The notes below the pieces were generated by a model. It was not told the origin of the DNA. It did not search any database and worked only from the letters and a program-made list of their open reading frames with translations. Positions 60,513 to 64,000 of a stretch of DNA of 64,000 bases are shown one piece after another. Source of the stretch: PALSA-1353 sp050012375 (GTDB lineage: Bacteria > Planctomycetota > Phycisphaerae > Tepidisphaerales > Tepidisphaeraceae); the NCBI GenBank assembly GCA_050012375.1, contig JBEKHH010000002.1, forward strand, positions 62,001 to 126,000, in the 5' to 3' direction. The number at the start of each line of letters is the position of its first letter. The first letter of the stretch is position 1. The position numbers and the translations under genes are program-made.

Positions 60513-62588
60513 TTAGTCGCCCACAAGCTCGCGCAGCGCCTTCGCCAACTGGGCGATGGGAGTATTCCAATCGTCCATCACCGGCTGACGAAACAAGCGC
60601 ATCGTCGGATACCAGGGCGAGTCGGTCCGATCCAGCATCCATCGCCAGGCGGGTACGCGACCGAGCAAAACCCAAACGGGCTTTCCCATCGCCCCGGCCA
60701 GATGCGCCACGGCGGTATCCACCGAGATCACCAGGTTCAGATTTTCGATCAGGCCGGCCGTCTCGGCAAAATCGCTCAGTTTTGCGGTTAGATCAATCAA
60801 CTCCATATTACCCGGAGGATTGGGGGCCTGCTGAGCCGCCTGGCCTTTTTGCAGGCTGTAGAACTGTATGCCGGGCACGGTCGCCAGCGGCAAAAGTTGC
60901 TCCAGGCGCAACGATCGCTGGCGGTCGAGCTTGCGCCTGGGATTGCCGGCCCAGACCAGGCCGACGCGGATCGCGCCAGCGCGCGTCGCGCCGGCGCCGC
61001 CTTCCAACAGGCCGCGCCACCTGGCGGCAGATTCCGGGGGAGATTTCAGGTACGGCACATCCGTGGCAACCGTCTCGAGACGCGTTTTGAACACGGCGGG
61101 CAGGCTCAGCAGCGGACAATGGCAGCTAAAGTTCGGCAGATCGTCGCCGCTGACCACCTCCGCAATTGCCAGCGAATGGCGCATCAGCGCCGCCAGTTCC
61201 GCCGGACATCGCAAGACGACGCGCCCGCCGCGGGCCGCAACCGCCGGCACATAACGCACAAACTGGATCGTGTCGCCGAATCCCTGCTCGGCATGGATCA
61301 GGATCGTTCGCCCGTTTAATTCTCCGCCATCCCATTCCGGCTGGGCAAACTCCCGTGGCCGGGATTCGACGTTGGTTCTCTTCCGCCATTCATGTTCGGT
61401 CCATCCGGTCTCGAAATCGCCGAAGAGAAGCGGAATGAACGACAGGTTCCAATGTGCCAGGGCGTAGTCAGGCTCGAGCTGAATCGCGCGCCTGAACGCC
61501 GCCGCCGCCTCTTCATACTCGCCTTGCCGCGCCAGCAGGTTTCCCAGGCTGTTCCATCCCCCGGCATAGTCGCCCTGCAATCGCACCGCGGTCCGACAGG
61601 CGCGGATCGCCTCGTCCATCTGGCCGATTTCGCCGAGGGCCAGCGCCAGGTTGTTGTAAGAGACGGCGCTGGAGGGCTTCAATTCGAGCGCCTTTCGAAA
61701 CGAATCGACGGCCTCATCGCATCGTTCCTGATCGAACAAAATGCTGCCGAGATTGTCGTATGCCTCGGCGTAATCGGGTTTCAACTGAATCGCCGCCCGA
61801 GCGGCCGCTGAAGCCTCTTCAAATCTTTTCGTTTCCCTTAGGGCGCTAGCGAGATTGGCGAGGGCTTCGGGATAATCGGCCTTGAGCTGCAACGCTCTGC
61901 GATACGCGGCGATCGCCGCGTCGTACTGGCGCCGGTCCGCCAGGGCGTTGCCGAGGTTTGCATGCGGCGCGGCCGAATCCGGCTGCAACCGGATCGCCCG
62001 CTGATATTCGGCGATCGCGTCGTCGAGCCGGCCCTTGTCGCGCAGCGCGTTTCCGCGGTTGCCGTGTGCATCGGCGAACGTCGGAGCGAGTTCGATGGCC
62101 CGATCAAATGCCGCGATCGATTGATCCAGATCGCCCTTGAGCCTCAGGGCAATGCCGATGTTGTTATGCGCCATCGCGAAATTCGGCTGAAGAGCGACGG
62201 CCTTGTTGTATGCGGCCAGGGCGTCGTCGAGCATCCCCTTGTCTTTCATCGCATTGCCGAGATTGTTCCAGGCTTCGGTCAGACCGGGCTGCAATTCGAT
62301 GGCCCGCCGGAGCGAAGCGATGGCCGCATCGAGCCTTCCCAGGCGCCGATGGAACTCACCCAGGTTCGCGTGCATTGCGGCGTTTGTCGGATCGATGGCG
62401 ATCCCCCGCTCGATCCTCTGCACCGCCACATCCGGGCGGCCCGCGCGCGCGGCGACGATGCTCCACACATGCCAGGCCGCGGACATATTCGGCTGCCGCT
62501 CCAGAATTGACTTGCAAATCTTCTCCGCCTCCGCCAGGCGTCCCGACTGTTCGTATTCCATCGCGAGATTCAGTGGGTCCCGGGTCAT
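60513..62588 (-). CDS. TPR-rich protein with heptosyltransferase-like (GT9) C-terminal domain
   Basis: A 691-residue protein with about eleven TPRs (residues 1-400, units such as AHNNIGIALRLKGDLDQSIA and AYDNLGSILFDQERCDEAVD). The GT9-like domain starts ILIHAEQGFGDTIQFVRYVP and includes VGLVWAGNPRRKLDRQRSLR, YSLQKGQAAQQAP and VISVDTAVAHLAGAMGKPVW. ATG at 62588 shares one base with the upstream stop (TAATG). It precedes the intact GT41 gene by four bases. Confidence 0.86.
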   Translation of the reverse strand: MTRDPLNLAMEYEQSGRLAEAEKICKSILERQPNMSAAWHVWSIVAARAGRPDVAVQRIERGIAIDPTNAAMHANLGEFHRRLGRLDAAIASLRRAIELQPGLTEAWNNLGNAMKDKGMLDDALAAYNKAVALQPNFAMAHNNIGIALRLKGDLDQSIAAFDRAIELAPTFADAHGNRGNALRDKGRLDDAIAEYQRAIRLQPDSAAPHANLGNALADRRQYDAAIAAYRRALQLKADYPEALANLASALRETKRFEEASAAARAAIQLKPDYAEAYDNLGSILFDQERCDEAVDSFRKALELKPSSAVSYNNLALALGEIGQMDEAIRACRTAVRLQGDYAGGWNSLGNLLARQGEYEEAAAAFRRAIQLEPDYALAHWNLSFIPLLFGDFETGWTEHEWRKRTNVESRPREFAQPEWDGGELNGRTILIHAEQGFGDTIQFVRYVPAVAARGGRVVLRCPAELAALMRHSLAIAEVVSGDDLPNFSCHCPLLSLPAVFKTRLETVATDVPYLKSPPESAARWRGLLEGGAGATRAGAIRVGLVWAGNPRRKLDRQRSLRLEQLLPLATVPGIQFYSLQKGQAAQQAPNPPGNMELIDLTAKLSDFAETAGLIENLNLVISVDTAVAHLAGAMGKPVWVLLGRVPAWRWMLDRTDSPWYPTMRLFRQPVMDDWNTPIAQLAKALRELVGD

Positions 62589-64000
62589 TATCGCTTGAAT
62601 CCTCGCAGCGCCAGGGCCAACTCGGCGATGGGCGTTTGCCAATCACCAGTCTTCTTCTGTCGGAACAGACGCATGGTGGGATACCACGGCGTATCCGTCC
62701 GCTCGAGCATCCACCGAAAATCGCATTGAAACGGAATCAGCACCCACACCGGCTTGGCCAGGGCGCCGGCGAGGTGGGCCACCGACGTGTCAATCGTCAC
62801 GACCAGATCCAAGTTCTGCACGAACGCGGCGGTGTCGGCGAAATCGTTGAGTTCGGCGCTGAAATCAGCCCAGTCCATCCCTTGCGGCGGGGCTTGACGC
62901 GAGTCATCCCCTTTTTGCAGGCTGAAGAATTTGAAGCCGGGCACTTCGGCCAAAGGCGCGAAAACGTCGATCGTTCGCGTTCGGTTGTCTGCGTTGGCGT
63001 AGCGGGTACCGGACCAGACCAGCCCGACGCGCGTCTTTGTTTCCGCGGCAAGTCGTTGTTTCCATCGTTGCACCCGATCCGCCGGCGCCGACAGATAGGG
63101 AACCTGGTTGGGAATATTCTCCAGCGTGATCCCCAGGACGTGCGGCAAGCTCTGAAGCGGAATCTGCCAGTCGAACGCGGGCAACGGCTGGCCGCGCGCA
63201 ATCACGCGATCCAGACCTGTCATTCCCTCCAACAGCGGAAGCAGCGCCGGCTGACATTCGAGAATCAATTTTGCTCCCCGCCGCGCCACCTGCGGCGCCA
63301 GCCGAATGAACTGGAGCGCATCGCCGAGCCCTCCCTCGGCGTGGAGCAGGATCGTCTTGCCGGAAGGATCCGAACCATCCCACTGGGGCTGGGGAAAGGC
63401 TCGTTTCAGACCCAGGTGCGGCATGTTCAGCCGCGCATCAAATTCCGCCCAACCCTCCTTCATGTGGCCCAATAGCAAAAGGACGCGTGCAAGATTCCAG
63501 CGGGCGATTGCCTTGCCGGGCTCAAGCGCCACGGCTTTACGATATTGCTTCAGCGCCTCCTGCCATCTTCCCTGCTCCTGCAAGAGGCTGCCCAAATTGT
63601 TGTAGCCAGCCGGCGAATTCGGGTCGATCTCTATGGCGCGGCGGAAACACTCGATCGCTTCCTGTGGCCGCCCCAGGCGCGCCAGCGAGACGCCCTTGCT
63701 GCTGTACGCCCAGGCAAGACCCGGATTCAATTCCATCGTCTTGTTGAAAATCTCAATCGCCTCCTCGAGCCGCCCGCTTTCGCCTAGGGCAACGGCCAGG
63801 TCGTGCCAGTAATGGGCATTTGTCGGCTCGAGTCTTGCCGCCTCGCGATACGCGGGGATGGCCAGATCGTAGCGGTTCTTCTGAGAATAGCCCGACGCCA
63901 GGTTCAAGTGATATTGCCCGATATCCGGCCGCAGCCGAACGGCAGCGCTGGACGCGGCAATCGCCTCGTCGATTTGCCCCAAATGCCGGAGCAATCTACC
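62588..64000 (-). CDS. TPR protein with heptosyltransferase-like (GT9) C-terminal domain, N-terminus beyond the window
   Basis: At least 470 residues; the frame is open to the right edge, where codons still read as TPR (GRLLRHLGQIDEAIAA). Four or five TPRs are visible, then ILLHAEGGLGDALQFIRLAP, VGLVWSGTRYANADNRTRT, FSLQKGDDSRQAP and VTIDTSVAHLAGALAKPVW. It is the most divergent of the array: the WAGRP element is WSGTRY and the linker is shorter. The array therefore extends beyond the window, and the true start is unseen. Confidence 0.85.
   Translation of the reverse strand, partial: GRLLRHLGQIDEAIAASSAAVRLRPDIGQYHLNLASGYSQKNRYDLAIPAYREAARLEPTNAHYWHDLAVALGESGRLEEAIEIFNKTMELNPGLAWAYSSKGVSLARLGRPQEAIECFRRAIEIDPNSPAGYNNLGSLLQEQGRWQEALKQYRKAVALEPGKAIARWNLARVLLLLGHMKEGWAEFDARLNMPHLGLKRAFPQPQWDGSDPSGKTILLHAEGGLGDALQFIRLAPQVARRGAKLILECQPALLPLLEGMTGLDRVIARGQPLPAFDWQIPLQSLPHVLGITLENIPNQVPYLSAPADRVQRWKQRLAAETKTRVGLVWSGTRYANADNRTRTIDVFAPLAEVPGFKFFSLQKGDDSRQAPPQGMDWADFSAELNDFADTAAFVQNLDLVVTIDTSVAHLAGALAKPVWVLIPFQCDFRWMLERTDTPWYPTMRLFRQKKTGDWQTPIAELALALRGFKR

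Noticed and set aside
49940..64000. Repetitive sequence considered as a CRISPR array or tandem satellite
   Set aside because: Similarity reflects degenerate TPR codons and paralogous genes; there are no short identical repeats with unique spacers of fixed length.
1..64000. tRNA, rRNA, riboswitch or prophage genes
   Set aside because: None of the spacers showed a cloverleaf, rRNA core sequence or known riboswitch motif by eye; a tRNAscan or Rfam search would settle this.

Overview
The window looks like a chromosomal segment of a high-GC, Gram-negative-type bacterium, most likely a member of the Planctomycetota. This is inference from gene content: TPR/SPINDLY-type glycosyltransferases, a Uma2 nuclease, a DUF2934 protein, a PIN-PhoH protein, an M16C protease, a scattered cell-wall cluster, and many short palindromic repeats at gene ends. 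No rRNA, tRNA, CRISPR array, phage or intact transposase was seen.

Left part (1-12 kb): a fused DNA methyltransferase/nuclease, an orphan YgiT-like zinc-finger protein, a PreP-type M16C protease, an MFS transporter, a hexose-6-phosphate mutarotase, and a coupled Rrf2-DedA-tsaB operon. On the minus strand from 18.6 down to 10.0 kb lies a cell-wall block: UDP-sugar pyrophosphorylase, murE, murF, mraY, a Uma2 endonuclease where murD normally sits, ftsW, and a methyltransferase where murG/murC would be expected.

Middle (18.7-49 kb): mostly housekeeping and metabolism. It holds a secreted coiled-coil protein, a polytopic membrane protein flanked by repeat elements, RidA-like, GGCT-like, Lon-N and YqeY proteins, a short divergent Rho, alanine dehydrogenase, a phosphohexomutase, a ROK protein, a membrane protein/HTH/beta-CASP nuclease operon, pyruvate kinase, a possible toxin-antitoxin-like nucleotidyltransferase pair, CbiX, an M28-PDZ lipoprotein, a CapD-type dehydratase, an SsuABC/TauABC-like importer, MoaC, an NtrC-type regulator, PhoH and ManA.

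Right part (49.9-64 kb, running off the edge): eight consecutive, translationally coupled minus-strand genes encode TPR proteins fused to glycosyltransferase domains. Two have an O-GlcNAc-transferase-like (GT41) C-terminus; six have a heptosyltransferase-like (GT9) C-terminus. One of the two GT41 genes is split by a single in-frame TGA at a conserved Trp position. ManA, the phosphohexomutase, the UDP-sugar pyrophosphorylase and the CapD-type enzyme could supply sugar nucleotides for this array (inference). It is the most unusual part of the window.

Three families of short repeats recur in the spacers, preferentially between convergent genes or directly after stop codons, and several proteins end in residues encoded by them.
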